The position numbers were made by a program, and so were the translations under genes. From positions 1 through 45,332 of the forward strand of contig CANGKD010000002.1 in assembly GCA_947454495.1 (NCBI GenBank): 45,332 bases of DNA, given 5' to 3'. Source of the stretch: Actinomycetota bacterium (GTDB taxonomy: Bacteria; Actinomycetota; Actinomycetes; Actinomycetales; Microbacteriaceae). The notes below the pieces were generated by a model, which was not told the origin of the DNA, ran no database searches, and saw only the letters and a program-made list of their open reading frames with translations. Below, one piece after another: positions 31,156-40,257 of the stretch (position 1 is the stretch's first letter; every line of letters begins with the position of its first letter).

Positions 31156-32675
31156 TGGTTGATTCCCTTTCTGAAATACAACGCGCGACCGATGTGGCTG
31201 GCGTTGGGTGTGGTGACGCCGTCGAGGTCGGCAAGCGACCAGGCGACGCGCAGAACGCGGTCGTAGCCGCGCATCGTGATGTCACCTCGCCGTAAAGCAA
31301 TGTCGATGGGAGCCGTCTCCCGGGCGGCCAGTCGATACCGTTTGCCACGAAGAACGGTGCCGGGCACTCGAGCGTTGCCACCAATGCCCCACCGCTCGAC
31401 GGCGGCGGCGCGTGCAGCCGTGACGCGGGCGCGGGCATTCGCCGAAGTGATTGTCGACGTGAGTTCGCTGCGCAGCGCGACCGTCGTGCGGGGCACCGTC
31501 ACGTGCAAATCGACGCGATCCATGAGGGGTCCCGATAGGCGGGCGAGATATCGCCGACGCTGCACGCCGGTGCATTCGCACCTGACGTCGTTTCCCGAGG
31601 CAGACTGACCGCACGGGCAGGGATTTGCCGCGAGAACGAGTTGAAAGGCACTGGGAAACTCGACGGTAAATGCGGCCCGATGCAACGAGATTCGACCCGA
31701 TTCGAGTGGCTGACGAAGGCAGTCGAGCACGTTCGTCGCGAATTCGGGGGCCTCGTCAAGAAACAGGACTCCCCGATGAGCACGCACCGCAACACCGGGT
31801 CGAGCGACGCCGGCGCCGCCGCCAACCATTCCCGCCGCGCTGAGCGTGTGGTGGGGTGCTTGAAACGGCGGCGCGCGGTCGAGGTCGACTCGTCGCCGAG
31901 CACCCTCAACGAGCGACTGGATGGCCGCAACCTCGAGTGCCTCCTCCTCGGTCAGCGGTGGCAAGATTCCCGAAAGTCGACTCGCGAGCATCGTCTTGCC
32001 CGCGCCCGGCGGTCCCACCATGAAAAGGTTGTGGCCGCCGACCGCCGCAACGACGAGTGCCTCGACCGCCGTTTCGACGCCAATCACGTCAGAAAGATCG
32101 AAATTTCGTGCCACAGAGTCGACCACCACGTCGACCTCATCGGCATGCAGAATCGCCTGTGCGTCGACATGACCCGGCTCGACGGCCTCACGAAGGGACG
32201 AGACGCCCACGACAGTGATACCCGAAACGAGCTGCGCTTCAGCCAGATTCGCCCGAGGAACAACGACACGGCCGATGCCGAGCGTGCGGGCCGCCAGCAC
32301 CGCGGGCAGGATTCCCGCGGTGGGTCGGAGTCGACCATCCAGCGCAAGTTCACCAATGAACACCGTGTTGACCATGGCCTCGGCCGACGCGAGCCCCAGG
32401 GAGGCGAGGCACGCCATAGCGATGGGGAGGTCAAACGTCGAACCGCTCTTGGGCAACGCAGCGGGCGACAGGGAGATGGTGACTCGTTGAGCCGGGAACG
32501 CGAATTCCGAATTCGTCACCGCCGAGCGCACCCGGTCGATGGCCTCGTTTACCGCGCGGTCGGCCAACCCCACGAGACGAATCGCAGGCAGTCCACTGAC
32601 GACATCGACTTCGATGTCAATGGGTACGCCGGTGAGACCCACAAGCGCAATGCTGCGGGCCCGACCGAGGCTCAC
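31152..32675 (-). CDS. YifB/ComM family Mg-chelatase-like AAA ATPase
   Basis: VSLGRARSIALVGLTGVPIDIEVDVVSGLPAIRLVGLADRAVNEAIDRVRSAV...GGHNLFMVGPPGAGKTMLASRLSGILPPL, LFLDEAPEF; GTGA overlap with the upstream YraN-like gene. Confidence 0.95.
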   Translation of the reverse strand: MSLGRARSIALVGLTGVPIDIEVDVVSGLPAIRLVGLADRAVNEAIDRVRSAVTNSEFAFPAQRVTISLSPAALPKSGSTFDLPIAMACLASLGLASAEAMVNTVFIGELALDGRLRPTAGILPAVLAARTLGIGRVVVPRANLAEAQLVSGITVVGVSSLREAVEPGHVDAQAILHADEVDVVVDSVARNFDLSDVIGVETAVEALVVAAVGGHNLFMVGPPGAGKTMLASRLSGILPPLTEEEALEVAAIQSLVEGARRRVDLDRAPPFQAPHHTLSAAGMVGGGAGVARPGVAVRAHRGVLFLDEAPEFATNVLDCLRQPLESGRISLHRAAFTVEFPSAFQLVLAANPCPCGQSASGNDVRCECTGVQRRRYLARLSGPLMDRVDLHVTVPRTTVALRSELTSTITSANARARVTAARAAAVERWGIGGNARVPGTVLRGKRYRLAARETAPIDIALRRGDITMRGYDRVLRVAWSLADLDGVTTPNASHIGRALYFRKGINQ

Positions 32676-33028
32676 GCGAAGACTCCGCGTAGGTGCTCGA
32701 CGCGCGCAGAATTCGGGGCGTCGAACAGCACGGACACCACGTCGATTCGAAGACTGCCGGTGGTCAGCGGATGCGCCGCACACCACGCGCGGGCCAGCTT
32801 GCGAATTGTTGCAATCTTTGCCGCCGTGACGGCCTCAAACGGGTGACCAAACTTGAGCGAGGACCGCGCCTTGACTTCGACAAACACGAGGGACGTGCCT
32901 TCTTTTGCCACGATGTCGAGTTCGCCGAACGAAGCTCGCCAGTTTCGATCGAGGATGACGAAGCCCCGCGTCGCGAGGAACCGCACCGCCTCGTTTTCCC
33001 CGCGCGCTCCGAGTGCCTGATTGCCCAT
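32672..33028 (-). CDS. UPF0102/YraN-family nuclease-like protein
   Basis: MGNQALGARGENEAVRFLATRGFVILDRNWRASFGELDIVAKEGTSLVFVEVKARSS. Confidence 0.94.
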   Translation of the reverse strand: MGNQALGARGENEAVRFLATRGFVILDRNWRASFGELDIVAKEGTSLVFVEVKARSSLKFGHPFEAVTAAKIATIRKLARAWCAAHPLTTGSLRIDVVSVLFDAPNSARVEHLRGVFA

Positions 33029-33146
33029 GCGCACCACCTCCGCAGAGGAGTGTCACGGGTGCGTGGCCACGGAGCACGCCGGAAGCCCGCGAATGTTCAC
33101 GGCCCGGCCAAATCACCCCTGTTGAGTGATGGCGGGATTGTGAAAA

Positions 33147-33470
33147 CTACTCGTCGAGCGCGAGTTCTTTCGGCAGCTCAAACTCGCGGCTGGTGAGCTC
33201 TTCGATGTTCACGTCTTTGAACGTGAGCACCTTGACGCTCTTCACGAAACGGTCGAGGCGGTAAATGTCCCACACCCACACATCGGTCATCGTGAGTTCG
33301 AAGTAGAAGTCGGTGGCGGTGTCGATGCGCTTTTGGTCTACCTCGTTGGCGAGGTAAAAGCGTCGTTCCGTTTCGATGACGTACTTAAACTGCCCGACCA
33401 CATCGCGGTATTCCTTGTACAGCGCCAGTTCGGCGTCGCGCTCAAAGTCGTCGTAATCTTCGTCATCCAT
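33147..33470 (-). CDS. DUF2469-family protein
   Basis: 107 aa acidic MDDEDYDDFERDAELALYKEYRDVVGQFKYVIETERRFYLANEVD; conserved actinobacterial neighbour of rnhB. Confidence 0.88.
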   Translation of the reverse strand: MDDEDYDDFERDAELALYKEYRDVVGQFKYVIETERRFYLANEVDQKRIDTATDFYFELTMTDVWVWDIYRLDRFVKSVKVLTFKDVNIEELTSREFELPKELALDE

Positions 33471-34125
33471 TGTGAGGTAATCCTACCCCCGGCGTCGCGT
33501 GCAGCCACGTGCGGCGATGATGATCCGTGGGGCCGAGCGACGAAATCGCCTCGAAATGACCGGCGGAGCCGTATCCCTTGTTTCCCTCCCAGCCGTAACC
33601 GGGCAGCTGCGAACCCAACGCAATCATCACGGCGTCTCGTTCGACTTTGGCCATCACGGATGCGCCGGCAACGACCGCGCAATCGCGATCGGCTTTCGTG
33701 CGCGTGACAACGCGCAGGGGGCTCGACAGTGCCGGGGTCAACCAGTTGTGGCTGCCGTCAAGCAACACAACCGCCTCGCCTACGCGCACCCCGGACTCGT
33801 GCAGTGCGATGAGCGCGCGCTTCCCCGCGAGTCCCAAGCACGCGCTAATGCCGAGTTCGTCAATCTCGGCCGCGGAGGCCGAGCCGCACGCCACGGGAGC
33901 CCACTCGCGAACGAGCGGGACGAGGGCCTCACGCCGAGCGGGTGACAGGAGTTTTGAATCGCGCAGCCCGGGCGGCGCATCCGCCGTCTGAATCGACACT
34001 ACGCACACGCCGACCGTGACGGGTCCGGCGATGGCCCCGCGTCCCACTTCGTCCATTCCGATGACGAGGGATGCGCCCGAACCGAGCAGTTCGAGTTCGA
34101 ACTCGCGCGTCGCCTCAATAACCAC
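33463..34125 (-). CDS. rnhB: Ribonuclease HII
   Basis: ASLVIGMDEVGRGAIAGPVTVGVCVV (GxDExGRG), LRDSKLLSPARREAL, NKGYGSAGHFEAISSLGPTDHHRRTW. Confidence 0.96.
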   Translation of the reverse strand: MVIEATREFELELLGSGASLVIGMDEVGRGAIAGPVTVGVCVVSIQTADAPPGLRDSKLLSPARREALVPLVREWAPVACGSASAAEIDELGISACLGLAGKRALIALHESGVRVGEAVVLLDGSHNWLTPALSSPLRVVTRTKADRDCAVVAGASVMAKVERDAVMIALGSQLPGYGWEGNKGYGSAGHFEAISSLGPTDHHRRTWLHATPGVGLPHNG

Positions 34126-34131
34126 CGGCGG

Positions 34132-34917
34132 TTAGGTGCGCGGAGCGACCGTGGGCGTGGACTCGAAACCGGCGGGCAACGCCGGCGGAGTCGGAACGTC
34201 TTGGAATACCTCGGGATAGTTTGACAACCAGGACCAGCGACTGATGGGCCAACTAATCACGAAAGCGCGGCCGACAACGTCGTCGATTCCGACAAACCCG
34301 TGACCCGGTTGATCCGGGTGGAACCGTGAGTCGGCCGAGTTGTTGCGATTGTCACCCATGACCCACAGGGCGCCATCGGGAATCGTCACGGAGAAATCGA
34401 CGGCGGACGCGCGGCCCTCGGTGTTCGGGTTGATGTACGGCTCGATGATGGGAGTGCCGTTGACCGTCAATTCGCCCGTGGGTGTGCAACACACGACGGT
34501 GTCGCCCGGCAAACCGATCACACGTTTGATGAGGTGCTCGTTGCTGTCGGGCGACGCGAGGCCGAACAGCGACAGGAGCCACTCCGCGCCCGCCTGAATC
34601 GGGTTGGTCACCGCGGGCGTGGCCGATGCGGGTAACCAGCCGCCCGGATCGCGGAAGACCACGATGTCGCCCCGAGAAATCGGCATGACATCGGGCACGA
34701 GCTCGTTGACGATTACCCGGTCTGCTTCGCGACCAATCGAGGGATCGGGCGCGAGCAACGTGTTTTGCATCGATGCCGACGGAATAAAGAACGAGCGAAT
34801 CAGAAAGGTCTTAACGACGAACGACACGACGATGGCGATCGCAAGAATCACCACCACATCCCGCACGAAACCGAGCAGAGAAGACCCGAGGCTGCGCTGC
34901 GGGGCGGAAGTCGTCAC
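34132..34917 (-). CDS. lepB: Type I signal peptidase
   Basis: FFIPSASMQNTLL (catalytic Ser), RGDIVVFRDPGGW, HLIKRVIGLPGDTVVC (Lys), VMGDNRNNSADSR. Confidence 0.97.
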   Translation of the reverse strand: MTTSAPQRSLGSSLLGFVRDVVVILAIAIVVSFVVKTFLIRSFFIPSASMQNTLLAPDPSIGREADRVIVNELVPDVMPISRGDIVVFRDPGGWLPASATPAVTNPIQAGAEWLLSLFGLASPDSNEHLIKRVIGLPGDTVVCCTPTGELTVNGTPIIEPYINPNTEGRASAVDFSVTIPDGALWVMGDNRNNSADSRFHPDQPGHGFVGIDDVVGRAFVISWPISRWSWLSNYPEVFQDVPTPPALPAGFESTPTVAPRT

Positions 34918-34984
34918 CGCACTATCCTACGAGTCGCGTAGTTGCGAAATCCCTGTGGACACGAATTCTGTCGGCCCACAAATG

Positions 34985-35016
34985 AAGAACCCCCAACCGC
35001 GAGGTCAGGGGTTCTT
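34985..35016 (-). terminator. Rho-independent-like hairpin downstream of rplS
   Basis: aagaacccc ... ggggttctt 9-bp stem; the minus-strand 3' side continues ttcttcattt. Confidence 0.7.
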
Positions 35017-35032
35017 GCTCGAGCAAGTCGAC

Positions 35033-35380
35033 TTAGAAGTCGCGCTTCTCCTTGATCTTTGCCTTCTTACCACGGAGGTCGCGCAAGTAGTAGAGCTTGG
35101 CGCGACGCACGTCACCGCGGGTGACGACCTCGATGTGGTCGATGATCGGCGAGTGAACCGGGAAGGTACGCTCGACGCCGACCTGGAAGCTCACCTTACG
35201 AACGGTGAACGTCTCGCGAACGCTTTCACCGGAACGACCGATGACAACGCCCTGGAAAACCTGGATACGTGAACGGTTACCTTCGATGATGTTCACGTGG
35301 ACCTTGACGGTGTCTCCGGCGCGGAACTCGGGGATGTCGCTGCGCAGACTGGCTGCGTCGACGGCGTCAAGCTTGTGCAT
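35033..35380 (-). CDS. rplS: 50S ribosomal protein L19
   Basis: [51 protein letters not shown]... Confidence 0.97.
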   Translation of the reverse strand: MHKLDAVDAASLRSDIPEFRAGDTVKVHVNIIEGNRSRIQVFQGVVIGRSGESVRETFTVRKVSFQVGVERTFPVHSPIIDHIEVVTRGDVRRAKLYYLRDLRGKKAKIKEKRDF

Positions 35381-35469
35381 GATTTCTTCGCTCTCTGTGC
35401 TCGCTACAGGTCGTGGCACGGGTACGTGGGTGATGAATGAGTGTCACTCGCGGGCAGCAGATCAATTCC

Positions 35470-35478
35470 CCTATAGCA
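35470..35478 (-). promoter_or_regulatory. Candidate extended -10 element for rplS
   Basis: Minus strand reads TGC-TATAGG in the rplS-trmD intergenic region, about 90 bp upstream of the rplS start; no convincing -35 identified. Confidence 0.35.
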
Positions 35479-35537
35479 GAATCAAATGCCCGATGACGCG
35501 ACAACTTTCCTATTTTGGCATGCGTGCGCGGGTGAAC

Positions 35538-36218
35538 CTAATCGGGCAGCAGATCGGGACGCACGTCGCGCGTTCGTTGCACCTGCTGCTCGCGCCGCCA
35601 CGCGGCAATCGCGGCGTGATTGCCGCTCAACAGCACGGGTGGCACCTCGAGACCGCGCCATTCTTGAGGCTTGGTGTAGCTGGGATATTCGAGCAGGCCG
35701 TCTTCGTGCGACTCCTCGACGAGCGACTCGGGGTTTCCGACGACACCCGGCACGAGTCGGGCGACCGCCTCGATGATGGCGAGTGCGGCAACCTCACCTC
35801 CGTTGAGCACATAGTCGCCGAGCGAAACGGCGCGCACGCGCATCCGCGTCGAAAAGTGGTCGACAACGCGCTGGTCGATGCCTTCGTAGCGCCCACATGC
35901 AAAGAGCAACCGAGGCGCAGCGGCAAATTCGCGAGCCATGGCCTGCGTGAATGGCTCGCCCGCTGGTGAGGGAACCACCACGACCGTGTCGTCCGTCGCG
36001 AACGCGTCGATGGCGTCGCCCCACGGTTCCGGCTTCATGACCATGCCGGCCCCGCCGCCATAGGGAGTGTCGTCGACGGTGCGGTGCTTATCGTGCGTGA
36101 AGTCACGAAGGTCGTGGATGCTGTATTCCACCACCCCGTTGGCTCGGGCCTTTCCCAGCAACGAGATGTCGAGCACCTCGAAGAACTCGGGAAAAATCGT
36201 GACGATGTCGAAGCGCAC
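35538..36218 (-). CDS. trmD: tRNA (guanine-N1)-methyltransferase
   Basis: [65 protein letters not shown]. Confidence 0.98.
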   Translation of the reverse strand: MRFDIVTIFPEFFEVLDISLLGKARANGVVEYSIHDLRDFTHDKHRTVDDTPYGGGAGMVMKPEPWGDAIDAFATDDTVVVVPSPAGEPFTQAMAREFAAAPRLLFACGRYEGIDQRVVDHFSTRMRVRAVSLGDYVLNGGEVAALAIIEAVARLVPGVVGNPESLVEESHEDGLLEYPSYTKPQEWRGLEVPPVLLSGNHAAIAAWRREQQVQRTRDVRPDLLPD

Positions 36219-36220
36219 GA

Positions 36221-36841
36221 CTAGTCGCTCGCGGATCCGCCGGAATCGCCGGCATCGGAGGTGGCATCATCCGGGGTCTGAGGTTCGCTCGGCTCATCTG
36301 GAAGTTCTTCGAAGAGACCGAGGGGCGGCGTCACGGTGACGGTCTTCGCGTCGAGATCAACGCCCGACACGATGGCCTTCACGAACGGCACCATCACCTC
36401 ACCGCCGGGCGTCGCCACAATGAGCAGATCTTGGGCCGGAAAGTGATCAACGCGCGCGACGGTGCCCACCTTGATTCCATCGCGCAGCACATCGAGTCCG
36501 GTGAGTTGGTGGTCGTACCACGCATCTTTTTCATCGGGCAGAGCTGAGTCGTCGTGGTCCATCCAGAGAATCGCCTTGATGAGTGACTCGGCGGCCGTGC
36601 GGTCGTCCACACCCTGAAAGAACCCGACCGGGTGGCCGTTGTACCAACGCAGTTCGGCAAACTCGATGGTCTTGCCAAACCACGGCGACGTTTCGGGAAC
36701 CTGGAGCGAGAAAACGGCGCCGGGCACGAAGCGCTTGTCGGGCTCGTCGGTATAGAGCTCGAGTTTGATAGCGCCCTTGAGACCGTGCGCTTTGGTCAGA
36801 CGACCGACGCGAAGTTGCGCCGGACGATCATCTTTGGGCAT
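36221..36841 (-). CDS. rimM: Ribosome maturation factor RimM
   Basis: [33 protein letters not shown]...[17 protein letters not shown]; between trmD and the KH-domain gene. Confidence 0.95.
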   Translation of the reverse strand: MPKDDRPAQLRVGRLTKAHGLKGAIKLELYTDEPDKRFVPGAVFSLQVPETSPWFGKTIEFAELRWYNGHPVGFFQGVDDRTAAESLIKAILWMDHDDSALPDEKDAWYDHQLTGLDVLRDGIKVGTVARVDHFPAQDLLIVATPGGEVMVPFVKAIVSGVDLDAKTVTVTPPLGLFEELPDEPSEPQTPDDATSDAGDSGGSASD

Positions 36842-37078
36842 CTACGCGTCGGTGTCGACGATGTCGACACGCACGTTACGTCCCTTGGCGAGTGCGTTGA
36901 TGACCAAACGCAACGATTTCGCCGTACGGCCTGCTCGGCCGATAACGCGGCCGAGGTCCTCGGGGTTCACGCGAACCTCAAGGACCTCGCCACGATTAGT
37001 GTCACGCGCCACAACGGCAACGTCGTCGGGGTGCTCAACGAGACCCTTGACGAGGTGAGCGAGTGCGGCAGCGAGCAT
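36842..37078 (-). CDS. KH-domain RNA-binding protein (KhpA-like)
   Basis: 78 aa MLAAALAHLVKGLVEHPDDVAVVARDTNRGEVLEVRVNPEDLGRVIGRAGRTAKSLRLVI (GRAGRT KH loop). Confidence 0.94.
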   Translation of the reverse strand: MLAAALAHLVKGLVEHPDDVAVVARDTNRGEVLEVRVNPEDLGRVIGRAGRTAKSLRLVINALAKGRNVRVDIVDTDA

Positions 37079-37084
37079 GAGTGG

Positions 37085-37597
37085 TTAGGCCTGCTCTTCG
37101 CCAGCGGCTTCGGCAGCGGCCTCTTCGACGATCTCTTCAGCAACTGCCTCAGCGATGGCCTCTTCGACGATCTCCTCAGCAACAGCCTCGGCGATGACGG
37201 CGTCAACGACAGCCTCTTCGATCGTTTCGGCCTTGGCAACCGGCTTCTCCGACTTGGGACGAAGCACGGGCTTCTTCTTGTCGTCGAGCGTGAAGGCAGC
37301 CTTGGGCTCCGCAACCGCAACGGTGCTCTTGGCGTTCTTGTCACCCTTGAACTGTCCCCAGTCACCGGTGAGCTTGAGGATGGCGGCAACCTGCTCGGTC
37401 GGCTGGGCACCGACGCTGAGCCAGTACTGCGCGCGCTCCGAGTCAACCTTGATGTACGAGGGGTTCTCGGTGGGGTGGTACAGACCGATTTCTTCGATCA
37501 CACGACCGTCGCGCTTGGTGCGCGAGTCGGCGACGACGATGCGGTAGTGGGGCGAGCGAATCTTGCCGAGACGCTTCAAACGGATTTTGACAGCCAC
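37085..37597 (-). CDS. rpsP: 30S ribosomal protein S16 with acidic repetitive C-terminal extension
   Basis: GTG start (M)[81 protein letters not shown]. Confidence 0.96.
   Translation of the reverse strand: MAVKIRLKRLGKIRSPHYRIVVADSRTKRDGRVIEEIGLYHPTENPSYIKVDSERAQYWLSVGAQPTEQVAAILKLTGDWGQFKGDKNAKSTVAVAEPKAAFTLDDKKKPVLRPKSEKPVAKAETIEEAVVDAVIAEAVAEEIVEEAIAEAVAEEIVEEAAAEAAGEEQA
37119..37196. repeat. 39-bp tandem duplication in the rpsP C-terminal extension
   Basis: gcctcttcgacgatctcttcagcaactgcctcagcgatg (37119-37157) vs gcctcttcgacgatctcctcagcaacagcctcggcgatg (37158-37196), 3 mismatches; encodes a repeated 13-aa unit, [13 protein letters not shown]-like. Confidence 0.92.
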
Positions 37598-37769
37598 AAT
37601 TCTCCTGTGAGTCTTTGGTGTGGTGAACGAGGCCGCGAAACGTGGGGACGCTTTCGCAGCGGAAGCTCTGATGGATTCGCTCGACAAGACTGATTAGAGG
37701 GTCGGTCTTGAAGAGGAACGCGACTCCCTAGTCTGCCAGAGATTGCGTGCTCGGCGCGAATCGAGTGCG

Positions 37770-39329
37770 TTAGCCCTTGCCGAGGAACTTCTGCAGCGCA
37801 TCCAACTCTTCGGGTGTCGGACCACCAGGCTTGCCCGCGCCGAGTCCGAAGCCGGCACCGGAGGACCCCGACGCGCCACTCGACGTGACGAGTCCGGCGT
37901 TTTCGGCGGCGCGTTTGGCCGGGTTGCCCGACTTGGAGCCCTTCTTCTTGGCCGGAGTGGCCGAGCGGCCCTTGCCGTGAGCGAGTCCGCCCATTGGTCC
38001 CATGCCGGGAACCTGCGGAACGCCACCCTTGGCCACGGTCTTCATCATCTTGGCGGCCTGCTCGAATCGATTTACGAGCGCGTTGACATCGGTCACGGTC
38101 ATGCCCGCACCCTTGGCGATGCGCAAGCGACGTGACCCATTGAGGAGTTTGGTGTTCGCCCGCTCGGCGGGAGTCATCGATTGAATGATTGCTTCGGTGC
38201 GGGTGATCTCGCGCTCGTCGAAGTTGTCGAGTTGCTCCTTCATCTTGCCGGCGCCGGGCAACATGCCCATCATGCTCTTCAGCGAGCCCATTTTCTTGAG
38301 CTGTTGCATCTGACCCAAGAAGTCATCGAGCGTGAACGTGTCGCTCTTGAACTTCTCGGCCATCTTGGTGGCCTCGTCGGCGTCGAACGCCTCTTGCGCC
38401 TGCTCGATGAGGGTAAGAATGTCACCGAGGTCAAGAATTCGGCTGGCCATGCGGTCGGGGTAGAACGGCTCGAATTCATCGAGCCCCTCCCCCGTCGAGG
38501 CGAAGAGGATCGGGCGACCGGTTGCCGAGACGACCGACAACGCGGCACCACCACGGGCGTCACCGTCGAGCTTGGACAGCACGACACCCGTGAAATCGAC
38601 ACCCTCTTGGAACGCCTTTGCCGTGGCAATCGCATCCTGACCAATCATCGCGTCGATGACGAACAGCACCTCATCGGGGTCGGTGGCCTTGCGAATGTCG
38701 GATGCCTGCTTCATGAGTTCGGCGTCGACGCCGAGTCGACCGGCCGTATCGATGATGACTACGTCGTAGACCTTGTCGGTCGCGTACTTGATCGACTGCT
38801 TGGCCACCTTGACCGGATCCCCCACGCCGTTGCCGGGCTCGGGCGCAAACACGGCGACCCCGGCCTTCTCGCCGACAACTTGCAACTGATTGACGGCGTT
38901 GGGGCGTTGGAGGTCACACGCGACGAGAAGAGGCGTGTGCTTGTCTTTGGCCAAGTACTTTGCGAGCTTGCCCGCGAGCGTCGTCTTACCGGCACCCTGC
39001 AATCCAGCCAACATGATGACCGTCGGTGGCTTCTTGGCGAACTCGAGTCGACGCTGCTCACCACCGAGAATCGTGACCAGTTCGTCGTTGACGATTTGAA
39101 CCACCTGCTGGGCCGGGTTCAGGGCCTTGCTGACGTCATCACCGAGTGCGCGCTCGCGCACCCGCCCGGTGAACTCCTTGACCACATCGAGCGAGACGTC
39201 AGCATCGAGCAGAGCGCGGCGAATCTCACGAACGGTTCCGTCGACGTCGGCGGCCGACAGCTTGCCCTTACCGCGAAGGTTCTTGAGGGAATCGGTTAAC
39301 CGAGAACTGAGGTCTGAAAAGGTGGCCAT
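37770..39329 (-). CDS. ffh: Signal recognition particle protein Ffh
   Basis: 519 aa; MLAGLQGAGKTTLAGKLAKYL, DTAGRLGVDAELM, TKLDGDARGGAALS, Met-rich M domain (MGMLPGAGKMKEQ). Confidence 0.98.
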   Translation of the reverse strand: MATFSDLSSRLTDSLKNLRGKGKLSAADVDGTVREIRRALLDADVSLDVVKEFTGRVRERALGDDVSKALNPAQQVVQIVNDELVTILGGEQRRLEFAKKPPTVIMLAGLQGAGKTTLAGKLAKYLAKDKHTPLLVACDLQRPNAVNQLQVVGEKAGVAVFAPEPGNGVGDPVKVAKQSIKYATDKVYDVVIIDTAGRLGVDAELMKQASDIRKATDPDEVLFVIDAMIGQDAIATAKAFQEGVDFTGVVLSKLDGDARGGAALSVVSATGRPILFASTGEGLDEFEPFYPDRMASRILDLGDILTLIEQAQEAFDADEATKMAEKFKSDTFTLDDFLGQMQQLKKMGSLKSMMGMLPGAGKMKEQLDNFDEREITRTEAIIQSMTPAERANTKLLNGSRRLRIAKGAGMTVTDVNALVNRFEQAAKMMKTVAKGGVPQVPGMGPMGGLAHGKGRSATPAKKKGSKSGNPAKRAAENAGLVTSSGASGSSGAGFGLGAGKPGGPTPEELDALQKFLGKG

Positions 39330-39358
39330 AACGCGTCAAGCCTATTCGACGAGCTCGA

Positions 39359-40228
39359 TTACTCGACCAGTTGAGCAGCGAACGCGACCGGGTTGAAGCC
39401 GGCAAGGTCGCCTAAGCCTTCACCCGTGCCAACGAGCTTGACCGGGATGCCCGTGCGCTCCTGCACCGCCACCACAAAGCCGCCCTTGGCCGAGCCGTCG
39501 AGTTTGGTCAACACGAGTCCGGTCACACCCGCGTGCTCGAGAAACGCGTCGGCCTGCGCGAGCCCGTTCTGACCCGTGGTGGCGTCGAGCACGAGCAACA
39601 CCTCGGAGATCGGCACCTGCTTCTCGATGACGCGGCGGATCTTGGTCAGCTCATCCATCAGACCGCTCTTAGTTTGCAAGCGACCGGCCGTGTCGACGAT
39701 AACAATCTCGGTGCCATTGTTCTTGGCAAATTCGACGGTCTGAAAGGCGACGGATGCGGGGTCCTGGCCATCGCTCTGTGGTCTCACGACCTCGACTCCG
39801 GCGCGCTGCGCCCAGGTCGCGAGCTGGTCGACGGCCGCGGCGCGAAACGTGTCGGCGGCACCGACGACCACCGAACGCCCGGCGCCGGCGATGAATTTGG
39901 CGAGCTTGCCAATCGTCGTGGTCTTGCCAACGCCGTTCACGCCCACGACAAGAATGACGGCGGGACGTTCGCTCAATTTGAGAGTCGTGTCGAACTTGGC
40001 GAGACGCTCTTCGAGAAGTTCGCGCAATAGGCGCACCACGTCGTCAGCGTCGGTCACTCCCGTTTTGGCAACCCGTTCGCGCATTTGCTCAATGATTTGC
40101 TCTGTGACGTCAGGGCCGAAGTCGGCGGTGAGCAATGTGGCCTCGAGGTCATCCCATGTCGCATCGTCAATTTTGGCGCGACCAAACATGCCAGCGAGCT
40201 TCGAGCCCAGCGACCACTTAGATGCCAT
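39359..40228 (-). CDS. ftsY: Signal recognition particle receptor FtsY
   Basis: 289 aa; LVVGVNGVGKTTTIGKLAKFI, GAADTFRAAAVDQLATWAQRAGVEVV, DTAGRLQTKSGLMDELTKI, LTKLDGSAKGG. Confidence 0.98.
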   Translation of the reverse strand: MASKWSLGSKLAGMFGRAKIDDATWDDLEATLLTADFGPDVTEQIIEQMRERVAKTGVTDADDVVRLLRELLEERLAKFDTTLKLSERPAVILVVGVNGVGKTTTIGKLAKFIAGAGRSVVVGAADTFRAAAVDQLATWAQRAGVEVVRPQSDGQDPASVAFQTVEFAKNNGTEIVIVDTAGRLQTKSGLMDELTKIRRVIEKQVPISEVLLVLDATTGQNGLAQADAFLEHAGVTGLVLTKLDGSAKGGFVVAVQERTGIPVKLVGTGEGLGDLAGFNPVAFAAQLVE

Positions 40229-40257
40229 GCGACCAACCTATTAGCGATGAGCGCGCG

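Noticed and set aside
36632-37693. 353-aa plus-strand ORF antisense to rimM/KH/rpsP
   Set aside because: Crosses three well-supported minus-strand genes; low-complexity LFDDLFSN-type repeats are the antisense of the rpsP tail repeat.
38181-39299. 372-aa plus-strand ORF antisense to ffh
   Set aside because: Mirror ORF of a high-GC coding gene; no recognisable domain, and ffh on the minus strand is unambiguous.
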